A stretch of DNA of 64,000 nt from Planctomycetaceae bacterium (GTDB lineage Bacteria; Planctomycetota; Planctomycetia; Pirellulales; Pirellulaceae), in the NCBI GenBank assembly GCA_002726515.1, contig PBTE01000199.1:38276-102275 (forward strand), read 5' to 3'. Shown in pieces: positions 36,198 to 43,988 of the stretch (within the stretch, counting starts at the first letter, position 1; every line of letters starts with the position of its first letter). The notes under the pieces are model-generated. The model was not told where the DNA came from and did no database searches. It saw nothing but the letters and a program-made list of their open reading frames with translations. The translations under genes and the position numbers were made by a program.

Positions 36198-37624
36198 AAT
36201 CGAAACTGAGCCCCCTACCGCTTCTGGCTGCGGCCGAAAGTTACCAGGGATCGATGATTGACCTGGAACAAGGTCGCATCATCCGACCGGACAGTTTTCG
36301 CCGCGGCTGGTCCGCGTTGACGCTGTCACTTGCCCAGCGGGGCTTGATAGAGGGTCAACGCGTTGTCCTTGCCGTTAGCAACGGTCCGTCTTTCATTGCA
36401 TCTTTGTTGGCAGTGATCAAGTGCGGAGGATCTCCAATCTTGGCACACGCCAAGTCACCTCCGGCCGAACTCGTGCGAACGGCCCGACATTTTGGTGCCC
36501 ACCACATTCTGAGCAGTGAATGGAAATTCAAAGACTTTCGAGAGGCTACTGACGACGCAAACAGGCTGGATTTCGCGTGGTCAGACCTGATGTGGGCAGA
36601 CGTTTCTGAAGACATGGAGCACTCCGGGCCACCACTCGTGGGCGTACCGCTCCATCCGACGTCAGGTACGACGGGTCGGCCAAAGATTGCCCTGCGACCT
36701 GCCGAAGTCGCTCTGGCCGAGGCGAGTCACTACATCGACACAATCGGGATTGATTCCCAGGATGTTGTCCTGGCTGCAACTCCTCAAAGCCATGCTTACG
36801 CCTACGGGATGGGTGTTATGGTTCCGCTGTTGAGTGGAGCGAGTATTGTCACCATGCGGATGTTCAATCCGCTCTTGGTCCGGCGGGCTTTTGCAGACCA
36901 CCAGGTAACCATCTTTCCGGCGGTCCCCGCTATGCTCGACATGCTTTTGTTAGAACCGGCCGCCGACTTGGGAATTACGGCTCGGGCTTTGTTCAGTGCC
37001 GGCGCCCCACTTCCTCAGCGAACCGCGTCTGAATTTCAGCGGAGGACTGGTCTAACCGTCCGCCCGCTGTATGGAACTACTGAAACAGGGGGGATTTCCG
37101 TAGGTTCCGGGGAACATGGTCGAGTCGCCGGTTGTGTGGGACCTGCCATGGCGGGTGTTGAAGTGTTCGTCCAACCCCACGACGAAGACCGAGTTACAGG
37201 ACTCGGTCGTTTACTTGTTCGTAGCCCTTCCATGATGGCTGGTTACCTGGAATCCGGCGGTGTCGACACGTCTCCCCTGGTTGACGGCTGGTTCGAGACG
37301 GGAGACCTGGCTTCTCTTGACCCTCAAGCAGCGATTTGCCTCAGTGGCCGGCAAACCGAACTCATTAACGTGTGTGGAATGAAAGTCGTTCCCAGCGAAG
37401 TGGAAACTGTGATTTCAGCAATACCAGAGGTTGCCGAAGTCAAGGTTTACGGGACGGACACTGTCAAGGCCGCAATTGTTCCTGAAGGGAAGATCGATCA
37501 GGCAACCGTTCACCGCCACTGTGAACAACAACTGGTTTACTACAAACGTCCAACCCAACTCACGCTGATGGCAGGACTACCGAAGACACCTAGCGGTAAA
37601 GTCATCCGGGATCAATTGCCCTGA
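36179..37624 (+). CDS. AMP-dependent synthetase/ligase (adenylation enzyme)
   Basis: The protein has 481 residues of the ANL superfamily. It has the ATP phosphate loop TSGTTGRPK (161-169), YGTTETG (298-304), the hinge region FETGDL (373-378) and the catalytic Lys474 in TPSGKVIRD. It activates a carboxylic or amino acid as the acyl-adenylate and transfers it to CoA or a carrier. No carrier domain is fused to it, but a carrier-thioesterase protein follows, so loading in trans is likely. The substrate pocket cannot be assigned by eye. It overlaps the upstream aminotransferase by 19 bp. Confidence 0.88.
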   Translation: MSTCSIESKLSPLPLLAAAESYQGSMIDLEQGRIIRPDSFRRGWSALTLSLAQRGLIEGQRVVLAVSNGPSFIASLLAVIKCGGSPILAHAKSPPAELVRTARHFGAHHILSSEWKFKDFREATDDANRLDFAWSDLMWADVSEDMEHSGPPLVGVPLHPTSGTTGRPKIALRPAEVALAEASHYIDTIGIDSQDVVLAATPQSHAYAYGMGVMVPLLSGASIVTMRMFNPLLVRRAFADHQVTIFPAVPAMLDMLLLEPAADLGITARALFSAGAPLPQRTASEFQRRTGLTVRPLYGTTETGGISVGSGEHGRVAGCVGPAMAGVEVFVQPHDEDRVTGLGRLLVRSPSMMAGYLESGGVDTSPLVDGWFETGDLASLDPQAAICLSGRQTELINVCGMKVVPSEVETVISAIPEVAEVKVYGTDTVKAAIVPEGKIDQATVHRHCEQQLVYYKRPTQLTLMAGLPKTPSGKVIRDQLP

Positions 37625-37824
37625 TACTAGATGAGTTCCATTTCACTGAACAGAAGAGAGGCCGCCAGTGGAACACAGTTCAAATTCCATGACTGTGAAA
37701 TTTGTCTTTTTTTCGTTGCTGGTCCCGGTGTACCTCTTCCCGCTGTTCATCTTTTCGTCAGTCCCCACAAAAGCCCTTGGATAACACCATCACCAGACAA
37801 GTAGTCCCGAGACGCGAGTCAGTC

Positions 37825-37852
37825 TTGACACAGTGCTCCTGTTTCTTAAATT
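37825..37852 (+). promoter_or_regulatory. Candidate internal promoter before the carrier-thioesterase gene
   Basis: A perfect TTGACA (37825-37830) is followed, 16 bp later, by TAAATT (37847-37852, four of six matches). Transcription would begin near 37859, inside the gap between the ligase and the carrier-thioesterase gene. It would place the second half of the cluster under its own control. Confidence 0.4.
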
Positions 37853-37903
37853 GTCCCCGGAGTTTACAGTTCTTACCACTCAACCAAACAGGACAAATCA
37901 GCC

Positions 37904-38926
37904 ATCAACGATTCTATTGAACACAAACTGAGCCAGATATGGCGGGACATCGTAGAACATGAAGTCGGGGCCGACGAGGACTTTTTCCTGAGCGGGGGCG
38001 ACTCGTTAAAGGCAATGCGACTGTTAACACAAATTGAAAGCAGTTTCGGCCAGCGGATCGGTCTATCCACGCTTTTCCAGTCACCAACAATCCGCCAACT
38101 GTCCTCCGTGTTGAATCAATTTCGCGAGCCGGTGTCTGTTAGCCCGCTAGTTCCTCTTCGTGTAGAGGGTGATCAAACACCCCTTTACCTAGTCCATCCC
38201 GGAGGTGGGGGCGTGTGGTGTTACCGGGAATTATCCCGGGCATTACCTTCCAACCAACCCTGCTACGGATTGGAGGCTCAGGGAAGTGACGGTCTAAGAC
38301 AACCACTGGATTGTGTGCACAAGATGGCCGAAAACTACTTAGCCGCGATCCGCCAACAAAGACCCCACGGACCGTACGCCCTGGCTGGATGGTCTTTCGG
38401 AGGCCTCGTGGCATTTGAAATCGCCCAACGACTCCACCAGGAACGCGAACGGGTTGATTTGCTGGCCATTATCGACTCGGGAATCATCTACTCTTTCGCT
38501 CTCTTACGAGCCATCATGCCTGACTGCCAGTCCGTGTTCACTTTTTATTCCAGACTTGATCGTGAGGAAATGTTACCGGTATTCATTCAACAAGGCCGCA
38601 CCGCAAAGATCTTCCCCGAGGAAGTCAGTGATGAGAAGGCCCTCTTGATTCTGGACGTGTTCCGTGCCAACACGCAGGCTACTTCGGATTACCGTCCGAA
38701 ACACTATCCAGGTGAAGTGTCTCTCTTTCAGGCACAAGAGAGACTGGTCGACAAGCGTTTTGATCCTGCACGTGAGTGGCAGCGTGTGACAGAATCAGTG
38801 GAACACGTTTGGGTTCCAGGAAGCCACATGACAATGTTGCAAAAACCACATGTCGCCCGCCTGGCAAACGAGTTGATCATGCGGCTTGCTGGTCGGAACA
38901 GTCGTACATCTCGCCAGGCGGCTTAA
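37904..38926 (+). CDS. Carrier protein-thioesterase didomain protein (start non-canonical or damaged)
   Basis: The frame is open from 37850. It encodes a phosphopantetheine carrier domain with the GGDSL attachment site (Ser codon 38003-38005), followed by FQSPTIRQLSSVL, then a type I thioesterase: LVHPGGGG, nucleophile Ser in GWSFGG (codon 38393-38395), LLAIIDSG and a late His in WVPGSHM. This is the T-TE arrangement that ends NRPS modules. No ATG, GTG or TTG exists in frame before 38015, and starting there would delete the attachment serine. The most plausible start is the ATC at 37904, which has AGGA 10 bases upstream and begins just before the carrier domain. Either a rare start codon, a mutation or a base error is involved. 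Confidence 0.8.
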   Translation: MNDSIEHKLSQIWRDIVEHEVGADEDFFLSGGDSLKAMRLLTQIESSFGQRIGLSTLFQSPTIRQLSSVLNQFREPVSVSPLVPLRVEGDQTPLYLVHPGGGGVWCYRELSRALPSNQPCYGLEAQGSDGLRQPLDCVHKMAENYLAAIRQQRPHGPYALAGWSFGGLVAFEIAQRLHQERERVDLLAIIDSGIIYSFALLRAIMPDCQSVFTFYSRLDREEMLPVFIQQGRTAKIFPEEVSDEKALLILDVFRANTQATSDYRPKHYPGEVSLFQAQERLVDKRFDPAREWQRVTESVEHVWVPGSHMTMLQKPHVARLANELIMRLAGRNSRTSRQAA

Positions 38927-38944
38927 GTACGCTAGGGGCATCCC

Positions 38945-39904
38945 ATGGATGGCGTGGAAACTTTCGCAAAAACCCGTCTGGTGCAATACTGGCTCATTTA
39001 TGTGCTGGCAAGAATCGTCATCCGCGCCATCGACCTGGTTCCTCTTGCCGTCTTGACCGTGGCAACGCGGTTTGTGGCATTTCTTTTCAACGACCTTTTT
39101 CGTGTGCGCCGCCGGGTGGTGAACAACAATTTACAGCATGCATTCCCACACTGGTCGGCGAAAAAACGTCGGCAAGTGGCACGCGAGATGTGGCAGCATT
39201 TGTTTCTGATTGAGTGCGAAGCAATTAAGGCTCGTCGAATCCTGAATGAACAGAATTGGCGTAACTACATCGACTTTTCTGAAAAAGACAAACAGCGTGT
39301 CGACAAGTATCTACACGATGATCGCGGTTGTATTATTGTTGGCTGTCATTTCGGAAACTTCGAAGTCGGCGGCATGTTCACCCACTTTGGCTATCCCTCG
39401 CGATACACCGTTGCCCGCCCCATTCGCAATCCTTTCTTGGACCGTTACATCACCCAACTGCGTGAAAGCATGGGGCAGAAGATGCTGCCTAAAAAGGGCA
39501 TCATTCCAGATGTCATCGACTTGTTGAAAAAAGGTAATACGATCGGACTCCTGGCCGATCAATATGGCGGGGACACAGGTTGTTGGGTGAATTTCTTCAA
39601 CCGCCCTACTTCCTACCACAAATCCATTGCCCTGTTTGCACTGATTGCGCGTGTTCCCATCTTCGTGGGCAGTTTATACCGCAGCGGCAAGCCAATGCAT
39701 TTTTCCATGACCGTGGATGGCATACTTGATCCGGAAGAACCTCGCTGGAAGAACGCAACCGTAAAGGAGGTGACTCAGTGGTACAGCGATCTGTTCGAAC
39801 AGATCATACGGGTTGCCCCTGAACAATACTGGTGGATACATCGACGTTGGAAGGTCCCGCAAAAGCAAAGCATACGTCGCAGAAGATTGAAACAGGCGGC
39901 GTAA
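38945..39904 (+). CDS. LpxL/HtrB-type lysophospholipid acyltransferase
   Basis: The protein has 319 residues. An N-terminal membrane anchor region is followed by the acyltransferase catalytic motif HFGNFE (His135 and Glu140), typical of the LpxL/MsbB family, and by downstream blocks TVARPIRNPFLDRYI, LLADQYGGDTGCWVNFFNRP and a tail with QYWWIHRRWK. Family members transfer acyl chains from acyl carrier protein to lipid A precursors and related lipids at the inner membrane. The gap of 18 bp to the carrier-thioesterase gene suggests co-translation. No other lipid A genes are nearby, so it may act on the product of the adjacent cluster rather than on lipid A; both remain possible. Confidence 0.87.
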   Translation: MDGVETFAKTRLVQYWLIYVLARIVIRAIDLVPLAVLTVATRFVAFLFNDLFRVRRRVVNNNLQHAFPHWSAKKRRQVAREMWQHLFLIECEAIKARRILNEQNWRNYIDFSEKDKQRVDKYLHDDRGCIIVGCHFGNFEVGGMFTHFGYPSRYTVARPIRNPFLDRYITQLRESMGQKMLPKKGIIPDVIDLLKKGNTIGLLADQYGGDTGCWVNFFNRPTSYHKSIALFALIARVPIFVGSLYRSGKPMHFSMTVDGILDPEEPRWKNATVKEVTQWYSDLFEQIIRVAPEQYWWIHRRWKVPQKQSIRRRRLKQAA

Positions 39905-40006
39905 CAACAAGACTTTTCTGCGGTCTGCCGATATGTAAATCTCCTCCCGGATCCCCCTGCTCTGCCGTTGGTGACCTGGTGCTGCGGATTGGCTCCCGGA
40001 AAACGT

Positions 40007-40384
40007 TTAGCAGTGATCCGCTCCCGGATCTTGTTTTCCGAAACGACCGCGATACTCTTCTGCCGGATACTTTTTCTTGTTCCGCAGCATCTTAGCCTCT
40101 ACGGCCGCCGCGACGTCAATGTTGAGCGAGTTAGATAAAGCCAAAGCGTAACAGATTACATCGGCCAACTCCTCGCCTACAGCATGTAATTTATCCGGAT
40201 CTTTTCCAACCTGTCGTGATGCGTCCATCGAAATCCATTGGAAGTGTTCCATCAGTTCGGCCGCTTCGATGGCGAGTGCCATGCTAAGGTTTTTTGGAGA
40301 ATGAAATTTCTGCCACTCCCGCTGGTCCACAAAATCCCGCACAATTTCGCGCAACTCGGCAAGGGTTGTCTCGTCGTCATACAT
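40007..40384 (-). CDS. MazG-like nucleotide pyrophosphohydrolase (RS21-C6/dCTPase type)
   Basis: The protein has 125 residues. WQKFHSPKNLSMALAIEAAEL and the acidic metal ligands Glu40, Glu43, Glu71, Glu72 and Asp75 (EAAE, EELAD) are the MazG/all-alpha NTP pyrophosphatase signature. The WQKFHSPKNL segment points to the RS21-C6/dCTP pyrophosphatase branch. It hydrolyses non-canonical or excess nucleoside triphosphates to the monophosphate and pyrophosphate as a housecleaning enzyme. It lies convergent to the acyltransferase gene. Confidence 0.9.
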   Translation of the reverse strand: MYDDETTLAELREIVRDFVDQREWQKFHSPKNLSMALAIEAAELMEHFQWISMDASRQVGKDPDKLHAVGEELADVICYALALSNSLNIDVAAAVEAKMLRNKKKYPAEEYRGRFGKQDPGADHC

Positions 40385-40865
40385 GGATCAACTCAATTTG
40401 TTCACAGTGAGAAAACGACCTGATCATAGGGGTTTTTTGACGCCGTACGAGTCCCCCAACGCGGTCGGTCGCTCGAAAAGAGTCCCGGCAACAACTCGAA
40501 AATGGCACAACGCACAACCGCTAACTTCTTCCTAGATCCAGTGCACACTCCCCCTGCCAGGAAAATCACCCACACTCAATCAAGAGCCGATTGGTGGTCT
40601 GCTCCACCAAGATGTGCTACGATCCCAGTTGGTGCGGTGCCAACGATTCTACCGGCCAAAGCTGGTATGGTATTAGGTTTCGTTTTCAAAATGGGCTGCC
40701 GCCAAACTGAAAATTTGAGAACAATGGATGTCATTCCCAGGGAACTGGGCCGGAAGCTGCCTCTGGTCGTTGACTGGGCGGTAGCGCGCGCGCCCTGCGA
40801 GCCGTGGGTTTTGTTACCGTGTGTTCGATCGATTTCATTTCCCGGGTATTGCCCGATAGTTGCTC
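40385..40865. other. Intergenic region, 481 bp, before scpA
   Basis: A frame from 40502 stays open into the start of scpA but has no recognisable family or residue pattern and is rejected as a gene. No RNA, terminator or clear promoter was recognised. Confidence 0.4.
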
Positions 40866-41672
40866 ATGTCTTTCAGAGTTGACCTCGAAATATTCCGTGG
40901 CCCGCTGGACTTGTTGCTTTACTTAGTGCGCAAACAAGAGCTGGATGTCGTCGATATTCCGATCTCATTGATCACTGACCAGTTCTTAGAGTATGTCACT
41001 GTTTTGGAGAAGCTCGATGTGAATGCCGTGGGTGATTTTCTCGAAATGGCCAGCATATTGATTGAAATTAAATCGCGGATGGTACTCCCTCGAACAGAGG
41101 AAGAAGAAGAATCCCAGCTGGAAGATCCGCGTCAAGAGCTCGTTCAACGTTTGTTGGAATATAAGAAATACCGCGACGCCGCCAGCATGCTGGAAGAACA
41201 GAGTCGTCAGTGGCAGGAACACTTTCCCCGTGTCAGCAGCGATGTGCCGCCTCGGCGGCGTGATTTGGCTGATGAACCTCTTCAGGAAATCGAACTTTGG
41301 GATTTGGTAAGCACCTTCGGGAGGCTTTTGCGGGAGCAGGAGCTGTCGAGAACTTCGACCATTATCTATGACGATACTCCTATCGAGACTCACATGGCAC
41401 ACATCCAGCAACACTTGCAGCAAAAAGGGCGTACATCCATTTCAAACCTTTTCAAGGCCGGCATGCACAAGTCGGCCCTGATTGGTCTGTTTCTTGCAGT
41501 GCTGGAACTGGTCCGCCACCAGTATGTGATAGCCGAGCAAGATGATTTACATGGTGATATCTGGATCGTACCCGGTAAACTTCTGGGCGAGAAGTTAGAT
41601 CGATCCAAAATCGACCACTATGCTCAGGCAACCGACACCGGGGAGACAGGCGACGGCTCATCATCATCTTGA
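40866..41672 (+). CDS. scpA: Segregation and condensation protein A
   Basis: The protein has 268 residues. The N-terminal block FRVDLEIFRGPLDLLLYLVRKQELDVVDIPI is the ScpA kleisin signature. FLEMASILIEIKSRMVLP and a C-terminal winged-helix-like region follow. ScpA bridges SMC heads in the chromosome-condensing complex. An in-frame TTG at 40860 is possible but the ATG gives the normal N-terminus. scpB, the usual neighbour, is not in this window. Confidence 0.93.
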   Translation: MSFRVDLEIFRGPLDLLLYLVRKQELDVVDIPISLITDQFLEYVTVLEKLDVNAVGDFLEMASILIEIKSRMVLPRTEEEEESQLEDPRQELVQRLLEYKKYRDAASMLEEQSRQWQEHFPRVSSDVPPRRRDLADEPLQEIELWDLVSTFGRLLREQELSRTSTIIYDDTPIETHMAHIQQHLQQKGRTSISNLFKAGMHKSALIGLFLAVLELVRHQYVIAEQDDLHGDIWIVPGKLLGEKLDRSKIDHYAQATDTGETGDGSSSS

Positions 41673-41759
41673 ATTGATACCAGCAGCATTGCTTGCCCGT
41701 GAAGATTGATCACATTGTAGCAAGATGACGATTCACTGGTCCGTGCGTTTCCATGAAAC

Positions 41760-42599
41760 ATGTTGAAGAACCTACCTGTAAAAACTATCGCTTACAAAGA
41801 ATTCACCATTGAAGGCTATTCGCGTGCGGCGGTTCAAACCTACTGGCGTATCCCCGAATTCAAACTGGGATTCGACCTGGGAGCTCAACCCTGGTCCTTC
41901 ATGGGAACACCAAGCTGGTTTGTCTCGCATACTCATCTGGATCATATTGCCGCCCTGCCGATCTACATTGCACGGCGCCGGATGATGAAGATGGAGCCAC
42001 CCAAGATTTATCTTCCGGAACACGCTGTCGAAAATACACAGCGGGTTTTACGGGCCTTTTCCCAAATGGATCGCGGCCGCCTGCCCTGCGAACTCATCGG
42101 GATTGGCGCCGGAGCAGAAATTGAGCTGTCCCGCGAATTGGTTGTCACTGTGACGGCCACAAAACACACTGTGCCCTCGCTTGGTTTTGTTGTATGGGAA
42201 CGACGGCGAAAGTTGAAAGATGAATTCCAAGACCTGTCGGGAGATCAGATCCGCGATCTACGTCTGTCAGGCCAGGAAGTCACCGCCGAACGACGTTTGC
42301 CTCGTATTGCCTACCTGGGCGACAGCGCTCCGGAGGGACTCGACAACTGTCCGGTTATGTACGAAGCTGAGGTCCTGATCATGGAAATGACGTTTGTTGC
42401 ACCGGGACATCGTCGAGAAAGAATCCATAAAATGGGCCACATCCATCTCGACGATGTAGTGAGTCGACAGGATCATTTTAAAAACAAATTGGTGATCGCG
42501 TCACACTTCAGCACGCGATATCACGTGAAACAGATCCAAAGCGCTGTCGAAAAGAAATTACCCGATATGCTGGATGGACGCTTGAACCTATGGTTGTAG
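41760..42599 (+). CDS. Ribonuclease Z-like metallo-beta-lactamase-fold hydrolase
   Basis: The protein has 279 residues. The zinc motif HTHLDH, the later histidine in TKHTVPSLGF, the aspartate in YLGDSAPEG and the histidine in IASHFSTRYH match the RNase Z (ElaC) set of ligands in order. It is somewhat shorter than the typical ~305 residues. RNase Z trims tRNA 3' ends; other MBL phosphodiesterases share these ligands, so the specific role is likely but not certain. It overlaps hemW by 10 bp. Confidence 0.83.
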   Translation: MLKNLPVKTIAYKEFTIEGYSRAAVQTYWRIPEFKLGFDLGAQPWSFMGTPSWFVSHTHLDHIAALPIYIARRRMMKMEPPKIYLPEHAVENTQRVLRAFSQMDRGRLPCELIGIGAGAEIELSRELVVTVTATKHTVPSLGFVVWERRRKLKDEFQDLSGDQIRDLRLSGQEVTAERRLPRIAYLGDSAPEGLDNCPVMYEAEVLIMEMTFVAPGHRRERIHKMGHIHLDDVVSRQDHFKNKLVIASHFSTRYHVKQIQSAVEKKLPDMLDGRLNLWL

Positions 42600-43741
42600 C
42601 GACGCCTTCCGTAACATGGAACGGTCCGCGGTCGGCCTATGTTCACATCCCCTTCTGCTCACATCACTGTGGCTATTGCAACTTTACGGTCATCGCCGGT
42701 CGCGGCGATTTGATCGAAAACTACCTGCGGGCCCTCCGGTGTGAGCTCGCCGAACTGAAGTTTCCACGTCCCGTGGATACACTGTTTCTGGGTGGCGGGA
42801 CTCCGACGCAACTCAACAAAAACGAACTGCGTTCTCTGCTGGAACTCACGCTGACCTGGTTTCCTCTGACGGAGGGGGGTGAATTTAGCGTCGAGGCCAA
42901 TCCGGCTGACGTCGAAACAGAAAAAATCGACCTTTTGGTTGCCTGGGGAGTAAATCGTATCAGTCTGGGTGCCCAGTCGTTCCAATCACACAAGTTAAAA
43001 ACACTGGAGCGAGACCATGACGCTGCCAAAATCCATCAGGCAGTGGAACTAGCCTCCAGCCGAATCGCTTCTGTATCTCTCGATTTGATCTTTGGTTTGC
43101 CCAACGAATCGCTCACAGATTGGTCACGAGACCTCCAAGCGGCTCTAGCGCTGCGACCCAACCACCTTTCGACTTACGGCCTGACATACGAGAAGGGAAC
43201 ACACTTCTGGAGCCGTCAGCAACGAGGCCAAATTCAGCAGCTCTCAGAAGAAGCAGAACGCGAAATGTTCGAGCTGGCCATCAACCATCTGACGGCAGCA
43301 GGATTGGAGCATTACGAAATTTCAAATTTCGCTCGCCCAAACCATCGCTGCAGACACAACGAGGCCTACTGGTCAGGTGCTGAGTACTACGCGGCGGGGG
43401 CTGGTGCATCACGTTTTGTGAATGGGCTACGCGAAACGAATCACCGCAGTGTCGTGAACTATCTGAGGCTGGTATTGAGTGGAAAATCCCCGGTCGCCCA
43501 ACGAGAACAATTGGCACCTGAAGACGCGGCACGTGAACAGCTCGTGTTCGGACTGAGAAGATTGGCTGGCGTCGATCGTAACGACTTTCATCGGAAGACC
43601 GGATTTACCATCGAAGCGTTGATCGAGGCGCCGCTTGACACTTTCTTGAAATTAGGGCTGCTGGAATGGGTGCAGAATAGACTCCGTTTGACCCGCGAGG
43701 GTTTGATGGTCAGCGATTCCCTGTGGCCTGCATTTCTGTGA
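42590..43741 (+). CDS. hemW: Radical SAM family haem chaperone HemW
   Basis: The protein has 383 residues. The N-terminal radical-SAM cluster motif is CSHHCGYC (Cys23, Cys27, Cys30), followed by LFLGGGTPT, SVEANP and RISLGAQSF, all typical of the HemW/HemN superfamily. The length and the CxxxCxxC followed directly by NF fit HemW, which binds and delivers haem, rather than true HemN coproporphyrinogen oxidase, which has a longer N-terminus and an extra cysteine. It overlaps the upstream RNase Z-like gene by 10 bp, indicating coupled translation. Confidence 0.9.
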   Translation: MVVATPSVTWNGPRSAYVHIPFCSHHCGYCNFTVIAGRGDLIENYLRALRCELAELKFPRPVDTLFLGGGTPTQLNKNELRSLLELTLTWFPLTEGGEFSVEANPADVETEKIDLLVAWGVNRISLGAQSFQSHKLKTLERDHDAAKIHQAVELASSRIASVSLDLIFGLPNESLTDWSRDLQAALALRPNHLSTYGLTYEKGTHFWSRQQRGQIQQLSEEAEREMFELAINHLTAAGLEHYEISNFARPNHRCRHNEAYWSGAEYYAAGAGASRFVNGLRETNHRSVVNYLRLVLSGKSPVAQREQLAPEDAAREQLVFGLRRLAGVDRNDFHRKTGFTIEALIEAPLDTFLKLGLLEWVQNRLRLTREGLMVSDSLWPAFL

Positions 43742-43988
43742 CCAAAGCAAGTTCTGTCTACCTCACTCAGCCGCCCTCGACTCCCTATTTCACATTAAAG
43801 GACTTGCCCGGAATCATTCAATCATGACAACGTGCCCAGTGATGTAGAATTTGTTCCAAACTGGGGCAGCAAGAAACTCAAATGGTGCAACTTCACCGAA
43901 ATACGGGGGATGGCCCGGCTGCCTAGATCTTCACAGGCCCAGGCTCATCGATATGACGTCTTTCGTTTCATTCAGCCAACATTCCTGA

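Noticed and set aside
37702..37920. 72-residue TTG-start frame between the ligase and carrier genes
   Set aside because: Composition is Cys/Arg/Ser-rich, without domain features, and it overlaps the candidate promoter and the real carrier frame.
40502..40882. 126-residue open frame before scpA
   Set aside because: No ribosome-binding site, no recognisable residues, and it runs into the scpA start in another frame.
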